Positions 1 through 7,676 of a stretch of DNA of 28,923 nucleotides are shown here, piece after piece. A model generated the notes under the pieces. It did no database searches. It was not told the DNA's origin and saw only the letters and a list, made by a program, of their open reading frames with translations. Within the stretch, counting starts at the first letter, position 1; each line of letters begins with the position of its first letter. The stretch is from UBA4744 sp035282865 (GTDB lineage: Bacteria > Actinomycetota > Acidimicrobiia > Spongiisociales > UBA4744): the NCBI GenBank assembly GCA_035282865.1, contig DATEVB010000042.1:1-28923 (forward strand), written 5' to 3'. The position numbers and the translations under genes were made by a program.

Positions 1-1
1 G

Positions 2-595
2 TCGATCAACACCCGCCGGGGAGTGGAGCGAGTGGTGCGGTATGCATTCGATCGAGCTGCCGAGCGACGCCGGAAGCTGACACTGTGCCACAAGACCAAC
101 GTGTTGACCTACGCCGGAGACCTGTGGCAAAGGACCGTCGACGAGGTGGCCGCCGACTACCCGACCGTTGAAACAGATTACGTCCACGTCGACGCCATGT
201 GCCTCTACCTGATCACCCAACCTGAGCGGTTCGACGTCGTCGTCACCGACAACCTGTTCGGGGACATCATCACCGACCTGGGGGCGGCGGTGCAAGGCGG
301 TATGGGCCTGGCCGCCAGCGGCAATCTCGACCCGGAACGCCGCCACCCGTCGATGTTCGAGCCGGTCCACGGCTCCGCCCCCGACATCGCCGGACGAGGT
401 TGGGCCAATCCGATCGCAGCCGTCTTGTCGGGCGCTATGTGCCTCGATCATCTGGGTGAACACGGGGCCGCCGCCGCGGTTGAGAAGGCGGCCGCCTCGG
501 TGATCCCGGAGCTTGGATCGATGGGCGGTCCCGATATGGGCATGACCACCGACGAGATCGGAGATCTGATCGCCGAGCGGGTGGGGAGTTCGTAG
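2..595 (+). CDS. leuB: 3-isopropylmalate dehydrogenase, 5'-truncated by window edge
   Basis: This is the C-terminal 197 or so residues of the leucine-pathway enzyme that oxidatively decarboxylates 3-isopropylmalate with NAD+ in the cytoplasm. The reading frame is open from the first bases (SINTRRGVERVVRYAF), so the true start lies upstream. The family's metal- and substrate-binding stretch is clear: VDAMCLYL, then DVVVTDNLFGDIITDLGA, which carries the conserved Asp residues. It is followed by the cofactor-site region SMFEPVHGSAPDIAG. The wording is closest to the short actinobacterial LeuB type rather than to isocitrate dehydrogenase. The gene ends in TAG at 593-595 and faces the next gene tail to tail. 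I see no strong terminator hairpin in the 78 nt between them. The family call is secure; LeuB over a tartrate/IPM dehydrogenase paralogue is likely but not proven. Confidence 0.93.
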   Translation, partial: SINTRRGVERVVRYAFDRAAERRRKLTLCHKTNVLTYAGDLWQRTVDEVAADYPTVETDYVHVDAMCLYLITQPERFDVVVTDNLFGDIITDLGAAVQGGMGLAASGNLDPERRHPSMFEPVHGSAPDIAGRGWANPIAAVLSGAMCLDHLGEHGAAAAVEKAAASVIPELGSMGGPDMGMTTDEIGDLIAERVGSS

Positions 596-673
596 GTCGT
601 CGTCCGCAGTTGTCACGGTAAACGCCCGCCGAACCAAGCCACCCGCCCGATTGCAGACAAGCCCTGCCGCCCG

Positions 674-1597
674 TCAGAACGCCGGTCGGCCACCCAGGAA
701 GAAGCTCTCAGTTATCTGGCCATCCAAGATCCGGAAGATCATGATTCCCCCCGACCGGACCTCACCGACGGTTCCCCTCCAAGTGGTCGTCATGGGGGCG
801 GTTACATAGTCACCAATCACCGAGGTTGGGCCGGTGATCTCGGCATGGAAGTCCATCGCCCCGGCTTCCTGGGCCCACGCGAAGAGCTCTTGCGTGCCGC
901 TGACTTGGCTGGGTGACCCGCCCGCCACGAAGGTCAAAACGGCGTCGTCGCTGTACGCGGCGATCCACGCGGTGCGGTCGCCGGAATTGAGGGCGGCATT
1001 GCTGTCCACGACCACTTTCTCCATATCGGTGGTCACGAAGTTGTTGATGAGCAGCCAGGCGCCCAGAGCCGCCAACGCGGCGAACAGGACCACTACCGCC
1101 AGGATGAGCCACCGGTTGTTTCGGGTGACCTCCTGGATCGTTCGTTCGGGCCTCTCGGCTGTCATTTCCATGGTTTCCATCGCTCCCCCTCTCGTTTCCA
1201 TCAAAGGAAGCGGCCTGCCGGCAGGAGGCCGACCATTGCGCTTCCTCCATTTCCATGTCAGCGTCAGTGCCGCGGCGAGCAGTACCGAACCGCCACCTGC
1301 GCCCGCGACCACCAGAGCTAGAACGCTCACGTCGGCCGGGGTCGATGGATGAAGAATCCCCGAGCCGCCGAAGGCCGCTTCGAGGATCGAACCGGCGCCA
1401 AGTAACCAGCGCCCGGTTACCACTCCCCCGGCGAAGACCAGAACCGCAGCTGCGGTAGCAACCGCCACCCAGGCTCCATGCAACCACGACGGCGTGCGGA
1501 CCGGATCCGGGCGGGTCGCCCGCTGTTCGATGTCCGTCCACTGGTAGGGCGCTTCGACGAGATCGAGCGCCTCGAACCGCTGTTGCAGGTCACGCAC
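674..1597 (-). CDS. Membrane protein with SnoaL-like C-terminal domain; candidate anti-sigma partner
   Basis: A protein of about 307 residues that overlaps the end of the ECF sigma gene by 8 nt. Two GTG starts are possible (1606 and 1597). GGAGG lies 8 nt before the 1597 GTG and is too close to the 1606 one, so I chose 1597. Visible parts, in order, are a short polar N-terminus; two hydrophobic segments (around WVAVATAAAVLVFAGGVV and DVSVLALVVAGAGG); a charged linker; a third hydrophobic segment (WLILAVVVLFAALAALGAW); and a C-terminal domain of about 110 residues resembling the SnoaL/NTF2-like fold (NAALNSGDRTAWIAAYSDDA, ending in GGRPAF). By position it may be the membrane partner that restrains the sigma factor, but the N-terminus lacks the HxxxCxxC zinc anti-sigma motif. 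An internal ATG at 1180 has an excellent SD, so a separate membrane-anchored SnoaL protein may also be made. The function is inferred from context only. Confidence 0.72.
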   Translation of the reverse strand: MRDLQQRFEALDLVEAPYQWTDIEQRATRPDPVRTPSWLHGAWVAVATAAAVLVFAGGVVTGRWLLGAGSILEAAFGGSGILHPSTPADVSVLALVVAGAGGGSVLLAAALTLTWKWRKRNGRPPAGRPLPLMETRGGAMETMEMTAERPERTIQEVTRNNRWLILAVVVLFAALAALGAWLLINNFVTTDMEKVVVDSNAALNSGDRTAWIAAYSDDAVLTFVAGGSPSQVSGTQELFAWAQEAGAMDFHAEITGPTSVIGDYVTAPMTTTWRGTVGEVRSGGIMIFRILDGQITESFFLGGRPAF

Positions 1598-2150
1598 CGC
1601 CCTCACCTCCTTCGAGCAGTTCCTGCAAGCGGCGCCGCCCTCGGGTCAGCTGCATACGGACCGCAGCCGGCGAAGAGCCGACCATGCGAGCGATCTCGGC
1701 GGTACCGTATCCCCCGTAGTAGTGGAGGACCAGGCAGGCACGGGACCGTTCGGGGACTTCCCGCAGGGCGGTCAACAACTCCCAAGCCGGCTCGGGGTTG
1801 CGACCCGATGGGACTTCCATCAGCGGAACCGATCGGCGGCGATCCTCCAAACGACCGGCGGCAATCCGGAAGGCCGCTTTCCAGACCCATTTCTCTGGTG
1901 AGTGGATGGCGTTTCCCCGCCGCAGTGCCTGGGCGAAAGCCTCGGCCACCGCGTCGTCCGCCACGTGGCGGTCCTGGGCGTAGGCGAAGACGGCTCGCCA
2001 CAACCGGGGGCCGTGCTGTCGGTACACCGACTCGAGATCCGGCCGGGTTGCCACCGCCGTGGCTTGACCCTCCATGTGGCTGCTCGCCGAACGCGTCGAT
2101 GGCCCCCATGTGATGCTCCCATCCGAAACAGCGACCGACTCTTCTTCCAT
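1590..2150 (-). CDS. ECF-type RNA polymerase sigma factor
   Basis: A cytoplasmic transcription initiation factor of the sigma-70 extracytoplasmic-function class, about 186 residues. Region 2 is visible as LESVYRQHGPRLWRAV through DDAVAEAFAQAL and the WVWKAAFRIA segment. Region 4 is visible as LREVPERSRACLVLHYYGG followed by the helix-turn-helix TAEIARMVGSSPAAVRMQL. I chose ATG 2150 because AGGGG lies 5 nt upstream; an upstream ATG at 2189 is in frame but has no SD. The stop overlaps the start of the downstream membrane protein, the usual sigma/anti-sigma arrangement. The regulon is unknown. A possible self-recognised promoter lies 60-90 nt upstream and is listed separately. Confidence 0.9.
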   Translation of the reverse strand: MEEESVAVSDGSITWGPSTRSASSHMEGQATAVATRPDLESVYRQHGPRLWRAVFAYAQDRHVADDAVAEAFAQALRRGNAIHSPEKWVWKAAFRIAAGRLEDRRRSVPLMEVPSGRNPEPAWELLTALREVPERSRACLVLHYYGGYGTAEIARMVGSSPAAVRMQLTRGRRRLQELLEGGEGGA

Positions 2151-2213
2151 GTCACCCCTACAGGGGCCGAGAGAGGGAAAGTGCAACACTGTTTCTTGGA
2201 AGACCGTCAGTCC

Positions 2214-2242
2214 GACGGTACTGGGAAGCGTCCAGGTTGTGC
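2214..2242 (-). promoter_or_regulatory. Possible ECF-type autoregulatory promoter
   Basis: On the minus strand, GCACAACC (ending at 2235) is separated by 17 nt from CGTC (2217-2214). This resembles the AAC...CGTC layout common in ECF-dependent promoters. Transcription would begin about 55 nt upstream of the sigma factor ATG, inside a small hairpin (ACCGTC / GACGGT, 2203-2219). It is a pattern match by eye only. Confidence 0.25.
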
Positions 2243-2287
2243 CAGGGTCGAAAGGCCTGCTGAGGGTGTTTGACCCGGATTCCCCCT

Positions 2288-2306
2288 CCTGCCGGACCGG
2301 CGGGAT
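2288..2306. repeat. GC-rich inverted repeat in spacer
   Basis: TCCTGCCGG and CCGGCGGGA are separated by one A, with a single T-G wobble. It lies in the 278-nt spacer between the sigma gene and the tricorn gene, about 90 nt from a second, longer palindrome with a similar GCCGGC centre. It has no coding content. It may be a REP-like element or part of a weak terminator. Confidence 0.4.
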
Positions 2307-2392
2307 GGGGCTAGGGGAAGGGTGGAAGAAGCAGGCGACCGTCGTACAAGATCAGTCTTTGGGTCCCACCCTCTCCGCTCGCTTTGTTCGCG

Positions 2393-2414
2393 CCTCTCCC
2401 GCCGGCGGGAGAGG
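2393..2414. repeat. Perfect 22-bp palindrome, dispersed copy 1
   Basis: The sequence reads the same on both strands over 22 bp. Its 16-bp core CTCCCGCCGGCGGGAG is repeated exactly at 9551-9566, the only other copy I saw in the window. It lies just downstream of the tricorn stop codon and could act as an RNA hairpin there, but recurrence in another intergenic spacer suggests a dispersed REP-like palindrome. Confidence 0.6.
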
Positions 2415-2421
2415 CAGATTA

Positions 2422-2440
2422 CCGCAGGTCACACCTGCGG
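2422..2440 (-). terminator. Hairpin across the tricorn stop codon
   Basis: CCGCAGGT and ACCTGCGG form a perfect 8-bp stem with a 3-nt loop. On the mRNA (minus strand) the TGA stop overlaps the loop and the 3' arm. No T-run follows. Together with the 22-bp palindrome about 10 nt further on, it plausibly ends or stabilises the transcript. Confidence 0.45.
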
Positions 2441-5400
2441 CAGTCGGGGCGCCACCCGGGACGGGGGCTGCTCGAACTCTGGTACCGCCGGCTTCTTCTT
2501 GCGTATCAGTTTCAGGACTTCGGCGACCGCCCGCTCCATCTGCGGGTCACGTCCCTCCCGGTAATCCTGGGGCTTGATGTCCACCTCGATGTCCGGGTCG
2601 GTCCCGTAATTCTCGACCCCCCAACCCACGTCCTCGAACCAGAACGAAAACTCGGGTTGGGTGGTGATGGTTCCATCGACAAGGGCATGGCGTGGGTAGA
2701 TGCCGACCACGCCGCCCCAGGTTCGCTTACCGACCAGCGGACCAAGCTCGAACAGTTTGAAGGCATGGCTGAAGATGTCCCCGTCGGAGCCGGAGTATTC
2801 GTCGGTGATTGCCACCATCGGCCCCATGGGCGCGTCCTCCGGGTAGGACTGGGGCTGACCCCAACGGGTCAGGTCATAACCGACCCGGCGCCGGACCAGC
2901 TTCTCCAACAACAGCTGCGATACGTGGCCGCCCCGGTTTTGCCGGACGTCGATGATCAAACCCGGCCGGTCGACCTCGGTCCCGAAATACCGGTGAAACT
3001 CCGCATAGCCCCATGGGCCCATGTCGGGCACATGGATGTACCCCACCCGACCTTCGGTCTCGGCGCGGACGTGAGCCCGGTTGCGTTCGATCCAGTCCCG
3101 GTAGCGCAGCAGCTCCTCGGACCGCAACGCGTCGATGGCAACCACCCGCGGGGTGCGCCGCCCGCGCCGCACCGTTAGGTGAACCGTCCGGCCCGCCCGA
3201 TCCACCAGGCGCTCGTACGGCGAGACCTTGTCGTCCACCGGCCGGCCGTCGACCGCCAGGATGGCGTCCCCTTCTGTGACGTCGAGACCCGGGGCGATCA
3301 GCGGCGAAGCTCCCTTGGCATCCCAGGAGTCTCCACGCGGTATGTAGGAAACCCGCCAGGTCCGTCCCCGGAGCTCGAGATCGGCGCCCAGGAATCCTTG
3401 GAACCAGCGCGGCTCGGGCCGGTAATCCCCCAGCAGCTCGTAGGCGTGGGAGGTACCCAGCTCGCCCTGCATCTCCCACATCAGATCGGAGAATTCGGCC
3501 CGGGAACCCACCCGGTCGACCAGCGGGAGATAGCGGTCGTGAATAGCGGTCCATTGGATACCGGCCATGCTTTCGACCCAGTACTGGTCTCGCTGCAACC
3601 GCCAGGCTTCCCGGTACATTTGCCGCCATTCATCAGCCGGCGACACCTCGACCCGTATCCGGCCCAGATCGACGATGCCCGACTCCCGTCCGGGCTCTTC
3701 GGGTTTCTTCTCTGCCTCTTTCCACGCAACCGGAACGACGCGCAGCTTGTCGCCGGCCCGAATCCCCAGGACCTGTCCGTTGAGCGATACCGCGAAGGCC
3801 GCCATGTTCTCGGTGACGGTCTCGACCTTCTCTTGGGCGAAGTCGTATGACTCCAATCGGCCTTTCGGTTTGGCTTCGCCCGCGGCCCAATCCTGGCCCA
3901 GGCTGCCTTCCACCGGGAAGGAGGAGAAGAGCGCCCGGCCCTTGGCGCCCAGCACTTTGCCGTAGCGACCTTCGGGGACCGGGAAGGCGACCACTCGATC
4001 CTCGATCCCGGCCAGATCGATCTCCACCGGGGCCGGTTCGGGTTTCTCTTCCTGCTTGTCATCGGGCTTTTGATCGCCGTTCTTCTTGGCACCTTGATCG
4101 TTGGGGGCTCCGGGTGGGCGGGGGGCCCGGGTGGCCGCGGCGAACGGGTTGACGGCGTCCGCTTTGAGGGGGATCAGGTAGGGCCGCATGCCCTTGGGAA
4201 ACCCGAGGTCGAAATACTGGCTGTCGTAGACCGGATCGAAGACCCGTAACGACAGGAAGTAGAGATACCGGCCCTCGGGATCGAACGAGGGAAACCCGTC
4301 GACAAAGTCGGGGCGGGTCACCTCGGTGAGCGTGCGCGCAACGGTGTCGTAGAGTTGCACCGTTGCGTTGCGCCGTGTGACGAAGGCACCAAAGGTCACC
4401 CATCTGCCGTCCGAAGACCAGCTGAGACCCAGGATCCTTTGGTACGGGCTCCGTCCGATGACTTCAACCGCCCCGGCTTCCAGGTCGACCAGCATGACCT
4501 CCTGCCGCTGGTTGGTGAGGGCGACGCGTTCGCCACCGGCGGGTGCTACCTGCAGCTGGTCCGGTCGTCCGATGTCACCTTTGACCCGGGCGGGCTCGCC
4601 ACTTCCGTCGGCGTTGAACACAATCAGGGACTCTTCCCCCTCTTCGTCGGTGATGGCAACCAGGCGTTTCCCGTCGGGAAGCCACGCCGCCAGGCGGTAC
4701 CGGGCCGACGAGATACTGCCATGTCGCAGTGGCGCTCCCTCCCACAGGGGCATGCTGAACACCCCGCCCCGGACGGCAACCGCGGTCGAGTGCCCTTCGG
4801 GGTGCAGGTCAAAGCTCTCCAGGAATCCGTCGGGGCCGATGAACTTCCGGTTGCGCTGACTGCGGGAGCTGTTGATCCTGACCGGCACCAACTCGGACGT
4901 GCCGCTCTCCGGGTCGAACTTGTGGATATCGGCACCGGCGTGGTAGACGATGTTCCGGCCGTCGGTGTTGGCAAAGCGACTGTAGTACTCCTCACCGTGG
5001 GTGTGGCGGGTGAGGCCTCGACCGGTCGGAGTGCACGAGTAGAGGTTGCCGGTGCCCTCATGGTCTGACACGAAGTAGATGCGGGAGCCGATCCACATGG
5101 GTGAGGCCAGGTTGGCTTCGAGCTGGATCAAAGGACGGAACATACCGTCGCCGGCGCGGTCGATCCACAACGTCCCGGCGGTGCCTCCCCGATACCGTTT
5201 CCAACGGGCCGGATCGTACGAGTTGCGACCGATCACCACCCCAGGTCCATCTGGCTGGTAGGAGATGGCCCGGGCAGGGCCAACATCGAGCGACTCCGGC
5301 GCTCCACCCGAACGCGGCACAGCATGAAGGTGCATGAACCCCCGGAAGGCCTGCTTCCAGTCGGAAGCGACGATGACCCGGCCTCCGTCGCCGCTCCACC

Positions 5401-5680
5401 CGACAACCTGGGTGAGCGCCCCCATGAAGGTGAGCCGGTTGGCCGGGCCGCCGTCGGCGTCCATGACCCACGCTTCCGGGTGGCCTTCGTCCCGGCTCGT
5501 GAAAGCGATCTCCGATCCGTCCGGCGAGAAGACCGGAAATGAGACCGTGCCGGGGTTGGCCGTCAACCGGCGGGCTACCCCTCCGTTGGACGGAACCGAC
5601 CAGAGGTCGTCCTCGGTAACGAACACGATCGCGTCGCCGTGAACGGTCGGATGGCGGTAGTAACCGAGATCAGCGGACAT
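2429..5680 (-). CDS. Tricorn-type serine protease (peptidase family S41B)
   Basis: A cytoplasmic 1083-residue protease that in characterised relatives forms a hexamer and cuts oligopeptides released by larger ATP-dependent proteases. An N-terminal seven-bladed propeller begins GYYRHPTVHGDAIVFV and shows beta-propeller repeats (FSPDGSEIAFTSRD). A second propeller follows, then a Pro/Lys/Glu-rich linker near residue 540, a PDZ-like segment (EGDAILAVDGRPV) and the catalytic domains. Counting from ATG 5680, the key residues are Ser744-His745 (GTSHAYELLGDY), Ser965 (YSGSDGD) and Glu1023 (GVENYG). This nearly matches the archaeal Thermoplasma tricorn numbering (Ser745, His746, Ser965, Glu1023) and supports both full length and this start. 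GGAGG 5 nt upstream also favours 5680 over the upstream in-frame start at 5749. Confidence 0.95.
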   Translation of the reverse strand: MSADLGYYRHPTVHGDAIVFVTEDDLWSVPSNGGVARRLTANPGTVSFPVFSPDGSEIAFTSRDEGHPEAWVMDADGGPANRLTFMGALTQVVGWSGDGGRVIVASDWKQAFRGFMHLHAVPRSGGAPESLDVGPARAISYQPDGPGVVIGRNSYDPARWKRYRGGTAGTLWIDRAGDGMFRPLIQLEANLASPMWIGSRIYFVSDHEGTGNLYSCTPTGRGLTRHTHGEEYYSRFANTDGRNIVYHAGADIHKFDPESGTSELVPVRINSSRSQRNRKFIGPDGFLESFDLHPEGHSTAVAVRGGVFSMPLWEGAPLRHGSISSARYRLAAWLPDGKRLVAITDEEGEESLIVFNADGSGEPARVKGDIGRPDQLQVAPAGGERVALTNQRQEVMLVDLEAGAVEVIGRSPYQRILGLSWSSDGRWVTFGAFVTRRNATVQLYDTVARTLTEVTRPDFVDGFPSFDPEGRYLYFLSLRVFDPVYDSQYFDLGFPKGMRPYLIPLKADAVNPFAAATRAPRPPGAPNDQGAKKNGDQKPDDKQEEKPEPAPVEIDLAGIEDRVVAFPVPEGRYGKVLGAKGRALFSSFPVEGSLGQDWAAGEAKPKGRLESYDFAQEKVETVTENMAAFAVSLNGQVLGIRAGDKLRVVPVAWKEAEKKPEEPGRESGIVDLGRIRVEVSPADEWRQMYREAWRLQRDQYWVESMAGIQWTAIHDRYLPLVDRVGSRAEFSDLMWEMQGELGTSHAYELLGDYRPEPRWFQGFLGADLELRGRTWRVSYIPRGDSWDAKGASPLIAPGLDVTEGDAILAVDGRPVDDKVSPYERLVDRAGRTVHLTVRRGRRTPRVVAIDALRSEELLRYRDWIERNRAHVRAETEGRVGYIHVPDMGPWGYAEFHRYFGTEVDRPGLIIDVRQNRGGHVSQLLLEKLVRRRVGYDLTRWGQPQSYPEDAPMGPMVAITDEYSGSDGDIFSHAFKLFELGPLVGKRTWGGVVGIYPRHALVDGTITTQPEFSFWFEDVGWGVENYGTDPDIEVDIKPQDYREGRDPQMERAVAEVLKLIRKKKPAVPEFEQPPSRVAPRLPQV

Positions 5681-5758
5681 GAAGCCTCCAGTAACAGCAC
5701 CGGGTGGGTCGACGAGAATGGTAAACCCACCCGTTGGTTTGTGCGGCACTTCAACGCG

Positions 5759-5787
5759 CCGAAGCCCCGGCTTGGCCGGGGCTTCGG
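5759..5787 (-). terminator. Strong hairpin closing the osmoprotectant operon
   Basis: CCGAAGCCCCGGC pairs perfectly with GCCGGGGCTTCGG around a 3-nt loop, a 13-bp stem. It lies about 20 nt past the stop of the binding-protein gene and before the tricorn start. There is no long T-run after it on the minus strand, as is usual for high-GC actinobacterial terminators. Confidence 0.8.
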
Positions 5788-5805
5788 ACCGTACATTGGC
5801 AATGC

Positions 5806-6792
5806 TCAGGCGTCGATGAACCCGTTCTCGACCAGAAAGTCGTGAGCAATCACGTCTGCGTCTTCGGGCGCGAAGAACCGTTCGTTCATCACGATGAGCT
5901 GGTCTGTCGTGATCGTCGCGCTGACCTCGTTGATCAGGTTGACCAGATCATCGCCGTATTCGTCGATGATCTCCTGGCGAACGACCGACACGACGTTCTC
6001 GGCAGGTTGCAGACCCTTGTCGTCCTCCAGAGCGAGGAAATCATCGATGAAGAGATAGGTCGTGAAGAACAGACCCACGTTGATCTCGCCACCGTTGAGG
6101 GCAGCCACCGTCAGTGAGCCGCCCGCATCGAGCGCCTTGAATTCGGAGATGGTGAGCCCGTATATATCTTCGAGGCCTAGTTGACAGCGAGGCCGCTCCG
6201 GGCACTCCGGTGGTCCACCGAGGACCAGGTTCTCCACCTTCGAGAGATCCGAGACCTTGCTCAAACCGAGTTCATCTGCCAGAGCCCTCGTCACCACGAA
6301 GGTGTTCTTGTCCTCGGCAGGGGCCAGGTCGAGGACCGCCACGCCGGCCGGTGCGTAGGCGTCGATCAATAGTTGACGGGTGGCAGCCGCGTCGGCGGAC
6401 GGTTCCGTACCGAATCCTGCCTCCAGGGCACTCCCGACATATTCAGGAACAAAATGGATTTGACCACTCTCCAGCGCCGGCTTCAGCACCTCGCGAGGCC
6501 CTACCTGCACCTGATGGTTCACCGGGTATCCGGCGGCTTCGAGCGCCTGCGCGTAGATCTCTCCGAGAATCTCGCTTTCGCCAAAGGCAAACGAAGCGAT
6601 CTCGATGGTGGTGCCCGGCCCGGGCTCCGTGGTAGTCGCGGCCGCCGTCGTGGTGGTCTGGCCACCGTCGTCGGAGGCGGCCACGGTGGTGGTCGTATCA
6701 GCGGCATCGTCACCCGATGCACAGGCACTGAGCACAAGGGCCAGCGCCACGAACATCGCCCCAACGATCCGCCTGCGGAAAAGCATCCGCAT
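5806..6792 (-). CDS. Osmoprotectant (glycine betaine/choline-type) ABC transporter substrate-binding lipoprotein
   Basis: A 328-residue extracellular lipid-anchored binding protein of the OpuAC/ProX type that captures compatible solutes for the three upstream-encoded transporter parts. A basic N-terminus and hydrophobic core lead to the lipobox LSAC (Cys24), followed by a Thr-rich linker (to about residue 62). The binding domain starts TIEIASFAFGESEILGEIYAQ and includes HFVPEYVGSALE and GLFFTTYLFIDD. AAGGGAG lies 6 nt before ATG 6792. It is the last gene of the operon, 158 nt after the second permease, and that gap carries alternative hairpins. The ligand cannot be told from the sequence; quaternary ammonium compounds are the family norm. 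Confidence 0.92.
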   Translation of the reverse strand: MRMLFRRRIVGAMFVALALVLSACASGDDAADTTTTVAASDDGGQTTTTAAATTTEPGPGTTIEIASFAFGESEILGEIYAQALEAAGYPVNHQVQVGPREVLKPALESGQIHFVPEYVGSALEAGFGTEPSADAAATRQLLIDAYAPAGVAVLDLAPAEDKNTFVVTRALADELGLSKVSDLSKVENLVLGGPPECPERPRCQLGLEDIYGLTISEFKALDAGGSLTVAALNGGEINVGLFFTTYLFIDDFLALEDDKGLQPAENVVSVVRQEIIDEYGDDLVNLINEVSATITTDQLIVMNERFFAPEDADVIAHDFLVENGFIDA

Positions 6793-6810
6793 GGGTATCT
6801 CCCTTCTTGA

Positions 6811-6900
6811 TGAAACTGCCCGCGCAAGCGGGCACCTTCAAACTAGTCGACATTCACTTTTGCCAGAATGGGACGCTTCCTGAGCGAAGGTGCCCCATTC
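6811..6900 (-). promoter_or_regulatory. Intercistronic alternative hairpins before the binding-protein gene
   Basis: Three pairings compete in the 158-nt gap between permease and binding protein. (a) TGCCCGC 6817-6823 with GCGGGCA 6828-6834, extended by TGAA/TTCA (6811-6814 with 6837-6840), sits about 10 nt upstream of the SD. (b) GGGCACCTTC 6830-6839 pairs perfectly with GAAGGTGCCC 6886-6895. (c) GAATGGG 6866-6872 pairs with CCCATTC 6894-6900. Pairing (b) excludes both (a) and (c). This could be an attenuator, a processing/stability element that raises binding-protein levels, or a riboswitch-like element. I recognise no named riboswitch. Confidence 0.5.
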
Positions 6901-6950
6901 CTGTGACACTCAACCCGCCGCAGCGGCTCGGCATTCCAACCAGGATGCGG

Positions 6951-7676
6951 CTACGCAGGTTTGTGGAGATCTTCGACCCGTCGGCCCCCGACCGAAGCGG
7001 CCACCCGGAGACCGGACGGGATCGCCCTCCGTTCAACAAACCCGAAGAACAGCTCGGTGACCACGGCCAACGCTGCCACCAGAAGACCACCAGCGAAGAC
7101 CTCGACGTTGTCGCCCTGCGAGAACCCGTCGACGATGTAGCGGCCCAGGCCTCCCCAGGCCACCAAGGCCCCGAGGGTGGCTGTCGCCACCACCTGGACG
7201 GACGCAACGCGAATGGCCGCCAGGATGACAGGTGAGGCGAGTGGCATCTCGATCCCGCGCAGGATCTCGCCACTGGTCATTCCCATGCCGCGAGCTGCTT
7301 CGACGGCGCCCGGGTCGACGTCGCGTATCCCGGTGTAGGTGTTGGTGAACATAGGGGGAAGGGCGAGAGCCACCAGGGCGAGAAAGGTGGGCCAAAAGCC
7401 CAACCCCAGACCCAGCTTGATGCTGACCGGAAGCGCAAGAGCCACAATGGCGAACGAAGGCACGGCCCGCCCGATGTTGACGATGGAAACCGCGAAGAAT
7501 CCCCCCCGCCCGGTGTGTCCGAGGACCAGGGCAGGGGGAATGGCGATCAAGCCCGCCACTGCCATCGAGAAGGCAGATAGGCCTACGTGCTCGAGGGTGC
7601 GATTGAGGATCCCGGCACTTCCCACCCAATTGGCACCGTTTGCGAAGAATGCGAAGACATCGCCGAGGAACTCCAT
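6951..7676 (-). CDS. Osmoprotectant ABC transporter permease (second)
   Basis: An inner-membrane channel subunit of about 241 residues with five to six hydrophobic segments, paired with the permease encoded just upstream. The ABC permease coupling loop that contacts the ATPase is visible as VEAARGMGMTSGEILRGIEMPLASP. The start ATG at 7676 shares a base with the TGA stop of the preceding permease (TGATG), which implies translational coupling. A longer in-frame start at 7703 is less likely. It belongs to the OpuCB/ProW-like BPD_transp_1 family. Confidence 0.9.
   Translation of the reverse strand: MEFLGDVFAFFANGANWVGSAGILNRTLEHVGLSAFSMAVAGLIAIPPALVLGHTGRGGFFAVSIVNIGRAVPSFAIVALALPVSIKLGLGLGFWPTFLALVALALPPMFTNTYTGIRDVDPGAVEAARGMGMTSGEILRGIEMPLASPVILAAIRVASVQVVATATLGALVAWGGLGRYIVDGFSQGDNVEVFAGGLLVAALAVVTELFFGFVERRAIPSGLRVAASVGGRRVEDLHKPA

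Noticed and set aside
2384..3178. Plus-strand ORF opposite the 3' end of the tricorn gene
   Set aside because: Antisense shadow; its translation has no domain, while the minus frame carries the catalytic Ser and Glu motifs.
4355..5068. Plus-strand ORF opposite the tricorn propeller
   Set aside because: Antisense shadow in third-position GC-rich DNA; no start signal and no recognisable domain.
6811..6900. Named riboswitch (for example glycine or ydaO type) before the binding-protein gene
   Set aside because: Stems are present, but no conserved aptamer core was recognised, so only an unnamed structured region is reported.
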